A DNA stretch of 64,000 nucleotides from Desarmillaria ectypa (GCA_030407005.1 JAUDYN010000002.1:2108001-2172000); one strand, 5' to 3'. Counted from the first letter of the stretch, positions 1 to 12,045 are shown. A program made the numbers and translations. Notes: generated from the sequence alone by a model not told the origin.

Positions 1-1511
1 TGCAGTACCAGGTCAGCCGCAGAGCCCTTATTGGTGAGATCGGCATATTGCTCTACATTCTTGTATCAGAGTACAGTCAGCTGGGGATACAGTAAGTAGC
101 CTTACAAGGCCTCTGCGATTGTGCTATCGAAATTGTAACCAAGTTTGGGGTGAGTACACTCAGCTGATACACTGGCTTGACTTATCGCTGCAATACTACG
201 GAGATTATCGTCACATTGATTGAGAAGGACAAATGGCTCAAAAGTTACTGACAAGATGACAATATCCCCATACACCAAAAGTGGCGGATCCATTGGCGTC
301 GGCGATACCATATAGGTCAGTTGCCTGGGAAGTGAGCCGGAAGAGAAAAGAGACTTGATAATGGGCACAGAGAGGGAGACCGGAAGGAGAAGGGACAAAT
401 CCACTCAAAGAGACAAACAGCATAATCGACGCTAACATTTCGACATTCGATCCAAGACAGGGCAATTATTGCGTTCTAATAAGTAGGAGAATGAGGGGCG
501 GCGGGACCAAGAGGAGTACTCAGTGCCTTTAGACTATTTATTGAATAACGGAGCATAGAAACGCTCCATTCCTTCGTTAAGTTTGGAGTACGTGATGCCT
601 GACCGGGACCCTGAGGCAGCGATTACCGGAACCGTAACGTATTTTTATAAGTCGAAGGTGCAAAGTGACAGAAATCGGACGACGCCGCCACATCGAGTCA
701 TAAGAGAGCTCTGGAACGATAAGTAGGCGGAACCGTCGGTAGAGAAGGATCGAGGGTATTCAATTTGCCACGAGCGTTGCCAGGAGGCTTTTGACAGATA
801 ACAATCGAAAGAGAGGAAATTTTAAAGAGGAAGAAATGTAGAGAAACGAAATAAAGAGAAATGCAGAGATAAGGGTATTGGAGGCAGTGAAGAAGGGTAG
901 CAGGGCGACAAAGAGAACATAAAGGCTGTTATAACGGCTTGCTATCAGAGGGTCAAGCTTTGACGTGATTTGCGGCTGCTGAAAAATTATTGATGTCGCT
1001 AAGAGAATATTGATGCTTCGATTTTTTACGACAAATTTCAACAGCTGATACGGAAGGTATCAACGACTGCGAACAATCAATCCAGACCTGGACAGCATCG
1101 AGCTGTTTGTATATATCCTTTGTCTTTATTCGAATATCCTCAGCAAGGAAATAAAACGCTTGCAAGTTACCAACCTTTATCCCTCTGAGATCGTATGATT
1201 CAATTCAGTCTAGCCTTGATTTTCCCACAATCGCCCTCCCTTTGAGCCAGAAAATAGGGTTTGGTTCAGGAGACAAACACAGGCAAACATGTCCCTTTTG
1301 CATTTATTTGGATTCGTCCCTTTCCTGTTTCCGCATCCTGCCCTTTCTTTTCACTCATCCCTCATCCCAGTGGGTTTCAAGGCTGCGTTGCACGCATATC
1401 TGTCTCTCTCTTGTCAGTTAATACCCTTTTTATGTTCGTAGCTCGCGACCGCCTTTTTCTCTTTTTTACCCGTCTGCTCACTGTGCGACATTTTTCCAGC
1501 TTTCTCCCATA
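1..1511. other. Left-edge non-coding stretch with a pyrimidine-rich upstream region
   Basis: No reading frame here shows a recognisable domain or a convincing exon series. Open frames on the minus strand (about 100-465 and 760-1165) are short, and their translations look like low-complexity hydrophobic or random sequence. The last 200 bases before the gene at 1512 are rich in C and T, a common feature of promoters of well-expressed fungal genes; I infer this is its promoter and 5' leader. The far left could hold the end of a gene lying outside the window. Confidence 0.4.
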
Positions 1512-2768
1512 ATGTCTGCGCCTGAGACCACCCCCGCTCCCGCTGCTCCCGTCGAGGAGGCCAAGCCTACTGAGACCCCTGCCCCCCTTGCTGAGGCTGC
1601 TCCTGCTGCTGAGGCGCCCAAGACCGAAGAGACTACTCCTGTTGGTTTTCTTTGCTCTCTTTTTCCTTTTCTATTTTTCCTTATCGCCCTTGTCATTTTC
1701 CTAGGAAGCACCCAAGGAAGAAGTGAAGGCTGAAGTGCGTATTATTGTCATCGTGTTTGTGTCTAGCTTATCTCATTATCCTTATCTCCAGGAGGCTCCC
1801 AAGGCCGACGCTCCAGCTGCCGCCGAAGAAACCCCCGCTGCTGCTGCTGCCGCTGCTCCCACCGCCGAAGAAGCCAAGGAAGAGGCTAAGGATGATGCTA
1901 AGCCTGTTAGTACATCATCAGTTCCAGTACGCTCTTATCACGAGACTCACTTGTGGCTCGATCTAGGCTGCAGAGGCCGAGGCCCCTAAGAAGGAAGAGC
2001 GACCCAAGAGCCCTGGTCTCCTCGCTAAACTCCTTGCGCCTTTCAAGGATCAGAAGGCCAAGGTTGAGAAGAGGGTCAAGACCGCTAAGAGCCCGAAGAA
2101 GGAGAAAAAGAAGGAAGGGTCCGAGGTAAGTGGTCTGACCATTCTTCTGTCCTGTTAAACTTACCACTTCCACCAGACGACTCCCGCTGCTGCTGAGGAG
2201 TCTGCCAAGGAGGAGTCCGCCACTGAACCCCCCGCAGAGGCTGCTGAGCCTGCGAAAGCTGAGGAGACCCCTGCTGCTGAACCCGTGAAGGAGACGTGAG
2301 TGTTGACATGTTTTTTTCCTTCTCTCTTTCCTAAAGTCATGTGCAGTGAGACTGCTGCTGAGGCTGCCCCTGCTGAGGCTGCCGCCGAAGCTACCCCCGA
2401 GGAGGCTAAAGAAGAGAAGGTACGTCAGTTGCTATAGATGCCTTGTTTGATCGCTAACTGGCTCTCAGAAGGAGGAGAAGAAAGAGGAGAAGGTAAAGGG
2501 CAGCAAAGTAGGCCGCCGTCTATCCGCCCGTGTCGGCGATTTCTTCAAGCCCAAAGCCAAGGCAGAGGTCGCCCACCCCCCCAAGGTTGATGAAAACCCA
2601 CCGAAGATTGAAGAACCTACCCCGGTTGCTCCTCTGGAGAACCCTGCATCGGAACCTGCTGCTGAGGCTCCTGTCGAGCCGAAGTCTGAGCCCATTGTGA
2701 CCGAGGAGTCGAAGCCTGAGGCTGCTGCTGCCCATGTGGCAACGCCTGTGGTTGCCGCTGCGGCATAA
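1512..2768 (+). CDS. Ala/Pro/Glu/Lys-rich low-complexity protein
   Basis: I do not recognise a named family. The start is the ATG at 1512, after a C/T-rich leader. Frame-keeping exons can be followed through about six short introns (near 1636-1704, 1735-1791, 1905-1972, 2128-2176, 2297-2347 and 2421-2468) to TAA at 2766. Nearly all of the protein is made of A, P, E and K, so it should be disordered. Two less degenerate basic patches stand out: one around GLLAKLLAPFKDQKAK in the middle, and one around KVGRRLSARVGDFFKPK in the C-terminal half. They look like short amphipathic or binding motifs, and they are the parts most likely to be under selection. No signal peptide or membrane segment is visible. 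The function is unknown. Confidence 0.7.
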
Positions 2769-3251
2769 GGGTGTTTTTGTTTCTCTTTTTCTGGACCATC
2801 ATCTCTATCTTCTATTGAACGACCTTTCATGAGCATTTTTTATAACCTTGTGTTGTCTTGGCTTTCACTGTGATCATCTTTCATCTCCTCTCCATTCTAA
2901 CCATTATTGCAGTCGTGGATATGTCCAGTCCATCAGCCATGTTTTGGTTATCCATTCTTACTATGATACATCAGGGTCTGGTTCTCACATTTCTTCTTAC
3001 GACACCATTATCACGACGAGCCTTATCCGTTTCTTATTAATTCGATTCTGATTGAATACCCATCCTTTTTATCGGATCGTGCTCCCATGTCATTAGGCTT
3101 CCTGTAATCGCTTCCGCTTCCATATTGATTTTTTTTTGGCGCGAACATGTCTGTCCTGAGTTCAAGTCGTAAACGGTAATGACGCATGAGTCATTAAGAG
3201 GGTAGTCAACGTGGTGTGGTCTTCTACATTCATCCATCTGTATTGACGGTC
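2769..3251. other. Intergenic 3' and 5' flanks
   Basis: These 480 bases separate the low-complexity gene from the eIF2B epsilon gene in tandem orientation. They are T-rich at the left, as expected for a 3' untranslated region, and contain no frame with domain content. Confidence 0.5.
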
Positions 3252-5941
3252 ATGGCGCCCAAGTCTTCCAGCCACGGGAAGGATACATTGATTGGAGCTG
3301 AAGACGACGTTCTTCAGGCTGTAGTTCTTGCGGACAGTTTCAACAAACGGTTCAAGCCGTTAACGACGCGAAAACCTCGAGTATTTCTTCGTCTTTTTTT
3401 CCGTCTTAGTGATGGACTGATTTTCTTATGCAGTGTCTGCTCCCTGTCTGCAATGCACCTCTACTCGACTGGACATTTGAAAGTCTTGCCCTAGCCGGCG
3501 TGCAAGAAATTTTCGTGATGTGTCGATCACACGCGGAACAAGTCAAGGCTGCCATCGCGTACCTCTTCCTCATTTCTACAGCGATTACACTTTGATTCAC
3601 AGTCTGCCAGGGAATCGCGATGGAGCAGACCCGGATCTGGCCTCAAAATCGTGCCCATAATGACTGCGAAGGAAACCTATTCGCCTGGAGATGCCATGCG
3701 CGACGTTTACACGCGTGGATTAGTGACCAGTGACTTTGTCCTCGTCATGGGTGACTTGGTCAGTAACATCCGTATAGACGAGGTCGTTCGGGTGCACAAA
3801 GAGCGCAGAAAGTCGAATAAGGATGCAATCATGACTATGGTAGTTAAAGAGAGTGGTGTCAAGCATCGGACAAAGTGAGTTTTGCTCGTCTGGTACCTTG
3901 TGTTGAATAATATAAGCTTTGTAGATCAAAGGGCGATTCTTCCGTGTTCGTTCTAGATACGGAGACGTCGGAATGTTTGCATTACGAACCTGTTACGGGT
4001 TATCCACCAACCAAGAAAGTGCATATACCCCGGGAAATCTTCGCTGGACATTCAGAGGTCGAAATACGGAATGATTTTATTGATTGCTTTATCGACGTAT
4101 GCTCTGTGGAGGTGAGCCTTGTACTATTGAACGTTGATATCAGAATCTAACAGTAGTAGGTCCCCTCGCTTTTTCAGGACAATTTCGACTACCTCGACCT
4201 TCGAAGAGATTTTGTACATGGTGTTCTCACTTCGGATCTACTCATGAAAAATATTTATTGCTACATTGCCAAAGAGGGGTATGCGGCTCGAGTTAAAGAT
4301 ACAAGGAGCTATGACTCGGTCAGGTACTATTTCTGCCACATTCTCCTGGCATAGTCTAATAATATGCATTTTACAGCAAGGATATCCTTTCCCGGTGGGC
4401 GTTCCCTCTAGTACCAGATGACAGTCATCCCGGTGGTCACGCTTACGAGCATATCCGTGGCAACAAATATATTGCAAAAGGCTCTACGGTGACCCTTGCT
4501 CGGTGTGACATCTATCTCCGCACTATGTTTACATTTTGACTCTGATTGAATTATCAGGACAAGTAAAGTCGGGAATAACACGCTGATCGGATCTCGTACC
4601 CAAATACTGGAGGATGTCCAGATAAAGTCTTCAGTGATTGGATGCGACTGCATCATTGGTGCTGGGAGCATTATCGCCGATTCGTACATATTTGACGGCG
4701 GGAATATTGGCTCAGAGTGTGTAGTTGAGCAGAGCATCATTGGCGAAGGAGTGATCATCAAAAACAATTCGAGGATAGTGCGAGGATGTCTGCTTGGCGA
4801 TGGGGTGGTTGTAGGCCCCGGCGCAGTTCTTCAGCCTTTTGAGCGGCTGTCGAAGAAACGGGACCCAGAAGAAGAGGACGAGGAGGACGAGGAAGAAGAG
4901 TCTGATTTGGAAGAAATAGAAGCTAGTGCGTTACCTTTGCAATAGCGCTCGATGCTCGTGATACTGACTTGAAGACCCATGACACAGGTCAGTCATCAAT
5001 ATCCTTGCAATTGGGAAAAGATTCGAATGCGATTGTGTGGCCTAGGGACGCACCTGACGGCGAAGACGAAGACGATGTCGAGAATCATACGAACCAGCGG
5101 TTCATGCGGCTAGGTCCGTTTACATGTTCCTCAACTCCCCTAACCCTCATCTTACTGACATATATCTAGGTGATGATCCATCCGACTTGGAAGATGACAG
5201 TTCCATGTCGTCTGATGACGAGGATGGATCTTCATCAGACGAAGACTTGGACTTCAAAATGAGCCTCGAACCAGGTCTCGTATTAGATACGTCTGCTATC
5301 AACCTACCGTGCTCGGATGCTATCGCAGAAAGTGAATTCCGAGCCGAGGTTACTCAGTCTCTTGAGCGAGCTTTTGCCGAGGGGCATTCCATCGACAATG
5401 CTGCTGTTGAATTGAAGACACTTCGGATGGCTAGTAATGTCCCTCTTTCACGTGTAAGAGAGGCCGTCGTTGCAGCCATAGTCGAGCGCATCAGGATTAT
5501 TGATAGCAGAGGTGCCGCTCAACGCACTGAGATATCTAATGTCATACAAAGATGGGGCGGACTTATTGACAGAATCGGAGGGGTAGACGCTGTTGAAACC
5601 ATTTCCGTTCTTCAGGTAAAAATTGTTTCACATTATGTAAATGACCGACTGCTGACGAAATGGTTTAGACCCATTGTTCGTCATCCGAGCGAATGCCTCT
5701 GTTCGGTCAGATACTTGCGGCCCTATACCAGGCAGATTTCGTGGAGGAGGAAGATTTAAGAACGTGGTATACCTCACCGTCCGCCAGAGGCGTGGGTTTA
5801 GCACCTGGAACACAAGCAGACAATATCCGAAAATGTTGGAGCATCGGTGCTCTTCTGATTCAGCAAATTGGGCAACAAGACAGTGGGGAAGAAGAAAGTG
5901 AAGAAGAGGTAGACGAAGATGAAGACGAGGAGAGCGAATAA
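3252..5941 (+). CDS. GCD6: Translation initiation factor eIF2B, epsilon (catalytic) subunit
   Basis: This is the guanine-nucleotide exchange subunit that recharges eIF2 with GTP in the cytosol. The start ATG at 3252 opens MAPKSSSHGKDTLIGAEDD. The N-terminal nucleotidyltransferase-like region follows (LQAVVLADSFNKRFKPLT, then a CLLPVCNAPLLDWT-type segment across an intron). Next comes the left-handed beta-helix of hexapeptide repeats (4560-4850: isoleucine-rich turns such as GCDCIIGAGSIIADS and GDGVVVGPGAVL), then an acidic linker. The C-terminal W2/HEAT domain carries the catalytic surface (about 5270-5900) and ends in a Glu/Asp-rich tail typical of the family. About ten short introns interrupt it. 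The stop is TAA at 5939. Domain order and overall length fit the family; exact exon edges in the first third are less certain. Confidence 0.9.
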
Positions 5942-6027
5942 ATGTCTGTTTAAAACTTTATTGGTACACTATATAGTATACAATGGTGGTATGTAATCAT
6001 TACGAGAGTCGAAGGGGCGTGGTATGG

Positions 6028-6414
6028 CTAGTACTTGAGAATGATGTACAGAGCTGATTGTAGAAAAGATCATTAGAGTATTAGACGAAACGTGCAAAGC
6101 GAGAAGCTTACCGTGTATGATACCAGGGCTGCAAACAAACCGTTAGCATAGACTCGAAACAGTAATGAACGGCATGCTTACATCCATCCCAGAATTGTCA
6201 GAAGGATGTTGATGAGCTATATAGAAATAAGAAATATGGACGCTGCAGACACAACGGTGCGGGTACCAAATCAGCTCCACAGCCTCTTTCGAAAAATACA
6301 CCCAAGGGTGGTAAGATAATAGCGACAAGGATCTTAAATGTGGATAGATAAGTGTCTGCAATGAAACAATGAAGCCGTCCATACCTTGCAAATGTCTGAT
6401 GCAGTGAAGGCCAT
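6028..6414 (-). CDS. PMP3: PMP3/RCI2-type plasma membrane proteolipid, 57 aa
   Basis: This is a very small two-helix membrane protein of the PMP3 family, which in yeast limits cation leak and hyperpolarisation at the plasma membrane. It is too short and too split to show as one open frame. Splicing five exons of 30, 66, 35, 17 and 26 nt gives a 57-residue protein: MAFTASDICK, then ILVAIILPPLGVFFERGCGADL, then LINILLTILGWI, then PGIIH, then ALYIILKY and TAG. The diagnostic PPLGVFxxRGCGADLLINILLxILGWIPGIIHALYII signature is complete, and 57 aa is the usual family length. Every intron has GT..AG ends. The fourth exon (6112-6128) is only 17 nt. The start ATG is at 6412-6414 on the complement. Confidence 0.9.
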
Positions 6415-6611
6415 GATAAAAACGTGTGACGAGTTTCGTAAAGGACTGTTGAGGGAGCTGTCCAAGTTGTAAAGTTGAAAATCGACTGACGCAATGCCTT
6501 TTTGTACCCACCGTCCCAAGTGACGTAATTGCTGTGTCCACATGACATAACCCAGTGTGGCTATGCAGTAACCGCTTTGCTTGGTACTACGTCAGTGTAG
6601 AGAGAGCCACT

Positions 6612-7522
6612 ATGATCATTGAACGTGGTGCAAACATTTCATACACAACCACAGGCAATGATCCATTCCGCCAGTTCGACCTGTACTTTTCCCGCAGTAA
6701 CGGCGGTCCTTTCCCCTTGATTTGCTTCATTCATGGGGGAGCTTGGCGGTCGTATGTTTCACGACCCACAAGAAACGTAATTTTCCTGACATCATATGTT
6801 CAAGCGAAGACAAATTCGACCATTCAGTTCTTGCCGAACGCCTAGTTGCATTCACTGGGTTCCCGGTCATTCTTCCGAACTACCGATTGACCCTCAAGTC
6901 CGAGTCCACGGAAAGCTCGCGGTTTCAGCATCCAGGCCATGCTGAGGACATCTTGCAGCTGCTCGATTTCCTCATGTCGTGGGAAGGACCAACGACAGTC
7001 GGACGTGTATATGACCCACACAATATTTACATCATGGGTCATAGCTGCGGCGCACACATGTTGGCTTCCATATTTTTGGATTCGTCGTTCTTCACTCCAT
7101 CTATAACACCGTCGCCCCAAATACTCAATTCTATCCGCTGTATAATTATGTCTGAGGGCATCTATGACATCGACACCCTTATCGCTCGTTTCCCGTCTTA
7201 CCGTACTTGGTTTATCGAAGCCGCGTTCGGAGGTAAACCGTCTTATTCCGATTATTCCGTGACACACCTTGCCCTCAGAACCAAATCAATTCGCTGGTTT
7301 GTCATTCATTCGAACGGTGACAGCCTCGTTGATACCGCGCAGAGCGAAATCATGTATCAACACCTGCACGAGTTGTATGGCACCTCCGCCGACTGTTTCG
7401 TGACTATGGATGTGGATCGGCTACATGCGGATCATAACGTGATCCTACAAGGAGACGCGTTCGTTGAGTTAGTGGGGGAGTATATACTCAAGGATTCAAG
7501 GATTGCTCATTTACCAGTTTGA
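6612..7522 (+). CDS. BNA7: Kynurenine formamidase-like alpha/beta hydrolase
   Basis: The predicted 285-residue protein has one intron (6752-6804). It carries the HGGAW oxyanion motif (around residue 43) and the nucleophile elbow GHSCGAH, the form typical of kynurenine formamidases (G-H-S-x-G-A-H). A late Asp in NGDSLVDTAQS and a His in DRLHADHNVIL would complete the triad. Such enzymes hydrolyse N-formylkynurenine to kynurenine and formate, the second step of tryptophan breakdown to NAD. The sequence alone could fit another small esterase. The adjacent kynureninase and kynurenine 3-monooxygenase strongly favour the formamidase call. It converges on kynureninase with only 67 bp between stop codons. 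A non-ATG extension upstream is not supported; I chose the ATG at 6612. Confidence 0.78.
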
Positions 7523-7589
7523 ACGGGACTATTTAATATTTGGACGCTGGAACTGATATTATAAATGTTCATTTCCCAAATGCACGACA

Positions 7590-9259
7590 TCAGTTACGGA
7601 GTTCTTCGAACACCTTCTCCAAGCACGAGGCCGCAACTTCACAATCCTGTAGTGTGTTGTACAGCGGCGCAGGCGCTAAACGTATCACGTCGGGCCTCCG
7701 TTCATCAGCAATGACCCCATAACTCGTTAATGCGTCGTTAATCTTCTCCATCACACCCGAACCCTCTGGTAGGAATAACAATGAGAGTTGCGCGCCTCGA
7801 GATTCGGGATCTTCAGGTGTGATAATGGTGAACCCGGGGGAGCCTACGCCATTGTGGTATTTCGTGGGCACCTCACTAGCGGCAACGAAGTACTTGGATT
7901 GCTTGAGTAGCTTTTCCAGCGTACCAGTCAACTGCAAAGATCGTTCCCTTATCGGGATCATCATACCCGCTCCTTTGAATACTTGGAGAGAACCCAAAAG
8001 TGACACCACAGAGAGTACAGATGGATTTGACTGTTGAAACCCTTGGGCACCTACAATTGGAGAGAACGTAGGTCGCATTCCGAATCGGGTCGTAGGTTCA
8101 TTTCCCCACCAGCCTGCGCGTCTGATATATGTATGGTCAGCTGCTCAAGGGGCGGCAGTAAGAAATCCCTGAGCACCTTGGTGGTTCATGTTCGTTCCAC
8201 TTCTCATGCATGAAAAGACCGGCTATGCACCCAGGACCGGAGTTCAGGTATTTATACGTACACCAGACCGCAAAATCGACATTCCAGTCATGCAAAGATA
8301 ATGGTACGTTGCCAACGGCATGTGCCAAATCCCATCCGCAAATACAGCCCTGGCAGGAGAGAATTTAACCTTATTGACATCAAGCCAAATCAAGAAAGTG
8401 AGAAAGGAACCCTACCAGCTCTTTCGCTTTTCGCGTTATGAGTTCCATGGGGAACCATTGACCAGTATAATACTGGATTCCAGAAAAGAGAACGATGGCG
8501 ATGGAAGATCCCTCTCTGTTAAGAGTGTCTACAATGTCTTCCTGACGAAGGGTGAATTCACCCTCCCGAGGAATCATTTCCAGAATAGTGTTCCTGGGAT
8601 CTAGTCCATGTGCACGAACTTGGGAAGCAAAGGCGTACTGACAGCGGGACAATAAATTAACGGCGGAAGATTTCAACTAGTGCAGGAAAACGAACCTGAT
8701 CCGAGGGGAAAGCGCGGGCTTCACATAATATTTTGTAGCGGCTCATTGTGGGCCTATAGAAAGAGTCCATCATGAGGTGCAAGTTGGCTGTTAGAGTGCC
8801 CATACAGGCCACTTCTTTTTCCTTGGCTCCTATAGTATAGGCTTTTAATTTACGGATGTAAAAATGAATGATAAGGACCTGAACTCGCCTACAATCTCGG
8901 CGAGTAGGGGAGTTACATGATCACAAATGTCTACCCATTCCCTTTGGTGTGGATGGGAAAAATGTCCGACAACAGCTCTACATAATTGCGAGGTTAAGTG
9001 AAGGTGCGGGACACTTTACTGGAACATTCATGCCTTTTCGACCAGACTTCGAGTTCTTCTTCGACTAGGGCCCTGGATTTCTTCGGTAACGCACCCAAAG
9101 AATTTCCGCACAAATAGGTGCATGGCCCGTTCTCTGTCCAAGTCTGAGTTAATGTGACTGACAATCAAAGTGATTTGCTTTGCCATCTCCCGTCTTCTTG
9201 ATCGCACGTACATCCTTGTTGGTGGGTAAAACGAATTGGTCGCTCAAGGGGGCTGCCAT
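7590..9259 (-). CDS. BNA5: Kynureninase (PLP-dependent)
   Basis: It cleaves kynurenine or 3-hydroxykynurenine to anthranilate or 3-hydroxyanthranilate plus alanine, in the cytosol. Exon 1 reads [16 protein letters not shown] and splices (donor GTACGT, acceptor CTCAG) to [19 protein letters not shown], the conserved YLxGNSLG segment. Then follow [26 protein letters not shown], the block [13 protein letters not shown], the substrate-site stretch [27 protein letters not shown], and the PLP-lysine motif [15 protein letters not shown]. The C-terminal domain ends in LAPAPLYNT and a stop at 7590. The order matches the whole family without gaps. The gene shares a 287-bp divergent intergenic region with BNA4, so co-regulation is plausible. 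The start at 9259 gives a slightly shorter N-terminus than animal enzymes. Confidence 0.92.
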
Positions 9260-9546
9260 GATGATACGGAGCAAGCGAGCTGGCAGTCACAAAACTTGAA
9301 GGTGAAAAGGTTTTTCAAGCCGATCGAGCCAGATGAGACAGAACAGATTAGATCAGTTAAGACTGCCCGCTTCGGGACGGACGGACTTGGCTCCGCTTTT
9401 GTACTATTGAGGGCGTTACATACTGCGACCATTCCCTAGGTAGGTTAAGCCGCCCTTGCTTCAACTTCTATTCATTCATAAAAGCTAATTTCGATGTTGC
9501 ATAGGTTATATCAAGCTTCGCTCAAGTACTGAAACAGATATCCAGC
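9260..9546. promoter_or_regulatory. Divergent promoter between BNA5 and BNA4
   Basis: These 287 bases lie between the start codons of kynureninase (minus strand) and kynurenine 3-monooxygenase (plus strand), two enzymes acting on consecutive metabolites. No other gene fits in the gap, so it must hold both promoters. I see no individual transcription-factor site that I would name with confidence. Confidence 0.6.
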
Positions 9547-11499
9547 ATGAGTGCCTCTCGTAAAGCCGTCGTTGTTGGTGCCGGTCCTGTAGGCTCTTTG
9601 TCTGCCATTGTACTCGCCAAACGAGGCTGGAGCGTATCTCTTTACGAAGGACGTCCTGGTGAGATGTATTCGGTGTCGAATACTAGCACCGTGCAGCATA
9701 CCAATGTCGTTTCCCAGATCCTCGACTTCCATCGTCGAAAGAAGCCGCCCGTCTGCGTTCAATAAACCTTGCCATTTCTCACAGGGGAATTTGTGCCATT
9801 AATGCAGTCGACCCGGAAGTGGCCAAACGATTTTTAGAGGCCGCCGTTCCCATGCGAGGCCGCATGATTCATCATTTGGACGGAAAACTTGATAGCCAAT
9901 TGTATGATAGAGATGGACAGGTCAGTAGTTTTTTGGTCCACTAGAACATTCTTTTCTCCCCCTGATTTTAATTGATGCTGGGCGAATCAGCAACAGTTAT
10001 CATTGTCGGCCATGGCTAACGCTTGCGTTCCGGCAGTGTATATATTCGGTTGATCGTTCCCACCTCAACGAGGCCTTACTTAGGGAAGTCATTGGTCTGC
10101 CTAATGTTAAGGTGTTCTTCCAGCACAAATTGCAGCTGGTCGACTTCGAAAAGAAGACCATGACTTTGAAGGAACTAAGTACGGACCAGGACGTCTCAGC
10201 CGATTTTGATTTTTGTATCGGAGCCGACGGTGCCTTTTCGACTGTTCGACGACAGATGATGCGGGTTGTCAGGTCAGTCATCGGTCTCGGCAGCATTTCG
10301 AACTGGCATCGCTGACATTTCTCCTGGCCCTGATGGTGTCCATTTGTTCAGAATGAATTATCAACAAGAGTACATCAGGGATGAATACATTGAACTCAAG
10401 CTCTCGGCAGGCAGGGGCACTGATGGGTATCCAACGTTCCTCCTTGATCCGAACCACCTGCACATATGGCCTCGTCACTCATTCATGCTCATCGCTCTCC
10501 CCAATCAGGTAGGTGACTTCTTTTGCGTGTTTTCGTCTTCTTACCATCAACCGTTTAATTCCACGCAGGACAAAACATTTACATGCACTTTATTTGCACC
10601 TAGCTCCGAGCTTCATCGTCTGAGGACTCCAGAAGAGATTCTAACGTGGTTCAAATTGCATTTCCCGGATGCTGTCAGCCTTATTGGCGAGAGGGAGCTC
10701 CTGAGGGACTTTACGTCCAACCCTCGAAGTCCCTTAATCTGCACCAAGGTATACAATTTCTACAGGCGCTCGCGGAATGCTGATCGTCATATCGAAACCA
10801 GTCCAATCCGTACCATTACTTGGACCGGGCTCTTCTATTAGGCGATGCTGCGCATGCCATGGTTCCATTTTACGGCCAAGGCTTGAACTGTGGCCTGGAG
10901 GACGTGAGAATTCTGGATATTCTGTTAAAGGAAGAAGATGTCGCTTCGACCACTGTGATCCCTCCCGGCAGCATAGACAACCATCTTGCACGTGCCCTTT
11001 CTCGCTATTCTGAGACGAGACACGAAGATCTCGTCGCCATCTGTGATCTTGCGATGAACAACTAGTAAGTCCGTTCTTTCGTGACAAGCGTGGAATCCCC
11101 TTTTGATTTTTCTGATTGTGCCCTATCGTAAATACAAAAAGCATCGAAATGCGCCACTTGGTGACTTCCCCGTTATTTTTGTTCAAGAAAGCGCTTGACA
11201 ATTTTCTTTATTATCTGTCGTCGAGACGGGATATGTCGTTTGACGCGTTCAACGCAGTACTCTCTCACCTGACGTATGGATTGGGGGAACCCCGTGGATG
11301 GGTACCACTGTATACAATGGTCACATTCCGTCCCGACATTAAGTACGCCACGGCTAAGAAGAGGGCGGCTAGGCAGTCTGGAATACTTACCGGTATAGGG
11401 TGGGCTAGCGTCGCTGTTGTCGCTTCGGTCGGGGTATGGGCGGTACGAGCCGCACGGCTGGCCCTCCTGCACCGGTCGCAAGCCTTGAGTGGAGAATAG
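9547..11499 (+). CDS. BNA4: Kynurenine 3-monooxygenase (FAD-dependent)
   Basis: This flavoprotein hydroxylates kynurenine to 3-hydroxykynurenine using NADPH and O2 at the outer mitochondrial membrane. The N-terminus is a Rossmann FAD fold with the GxGxxG motif (VVVGAGPVGSLSAIVLAKRG), and YEGRP follows. The first intron joins RPD to PRLPSSKEAARLRSINLA. The aromatic-hydroxylase DG motif is CIGADGAFSTVRRQM. The second FAD motif is LLLGDAAHAMVPFYGQGLNCGLED, the kynurenine monooxygenase form. Near the C-terminus a hydrophobic segment (GIGWASVAVVASVGVWAV) followed by basic residues is the expected membrane anchor. About eight introns are present. The stop is TAG at 11497. Confidence 0.92.
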
Positions 11500-12045
11500 A
11501 ACATCAAACACCCTGGTGTACCGGAACAATGGTTCTTTCGAAGTGCGCCGTCACAGAATGCTGTAATGTTGGATTGTCGTGTGGCACCGTGTAGTAGAGC
11601 GGCGAAATGTAGAAATATTTTCACAATGGGAAAACAGAAGAGTGGAACATGAAAACATATGCGAGCGGGCGTGTACTGTTATCCCGGATGGTTGATTTAA
11701 ATTTCCAGTCTGTCTATGAGGCTAACACGTTAGAGTAGACGGTTGTTGTTCGAAAAATAGTATCCTTGATTGTACAGCTGGCGGCCCTTCTATCATAAGA
11801 AAACGATAGGATCGTACGTACAGAGAGGTTCCATAAATAAGCAACGATAACAGCAACAACTATGACTTTGGCGGCTAGCGACAGAAGTAACCCAAAAGAA
11901 GGAAGGGATAATGTTCGGTACTGCGAGAGAGAGGGGAACAGGGGCGGGAGATAAATATGTCGTAGCGGTCATACAAACAGCAGAGATGGATGGCTTGGCA
12001 TATGTACGTGCAGATTCAAAGAAATTGGGATCGGAGTGAATTGAA
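11500..12045. other. Convergent 3' intergenic region
   Basis: This gap separates the stop codons of the kynurenine 3-monooxygenase and the AT-hook gene. No frame has domain content. It should contain both 3' untranslated regions; no repeat or RNA gene was recognised. Confidence 0.5.

Noticed and set aside
760..1165. Minus-strand hydrophobic frames near the left edge
   Set aside because: No family signature, low-complexity hydrophobic composition and no splice continuity to a longer product.
6555..6611. An upstream start for the BNA7 hydrolase at 6555
   Set aside because: The extra residues resemble no formamidase N-terminus, and the ATG at 6612 gives the normal length.
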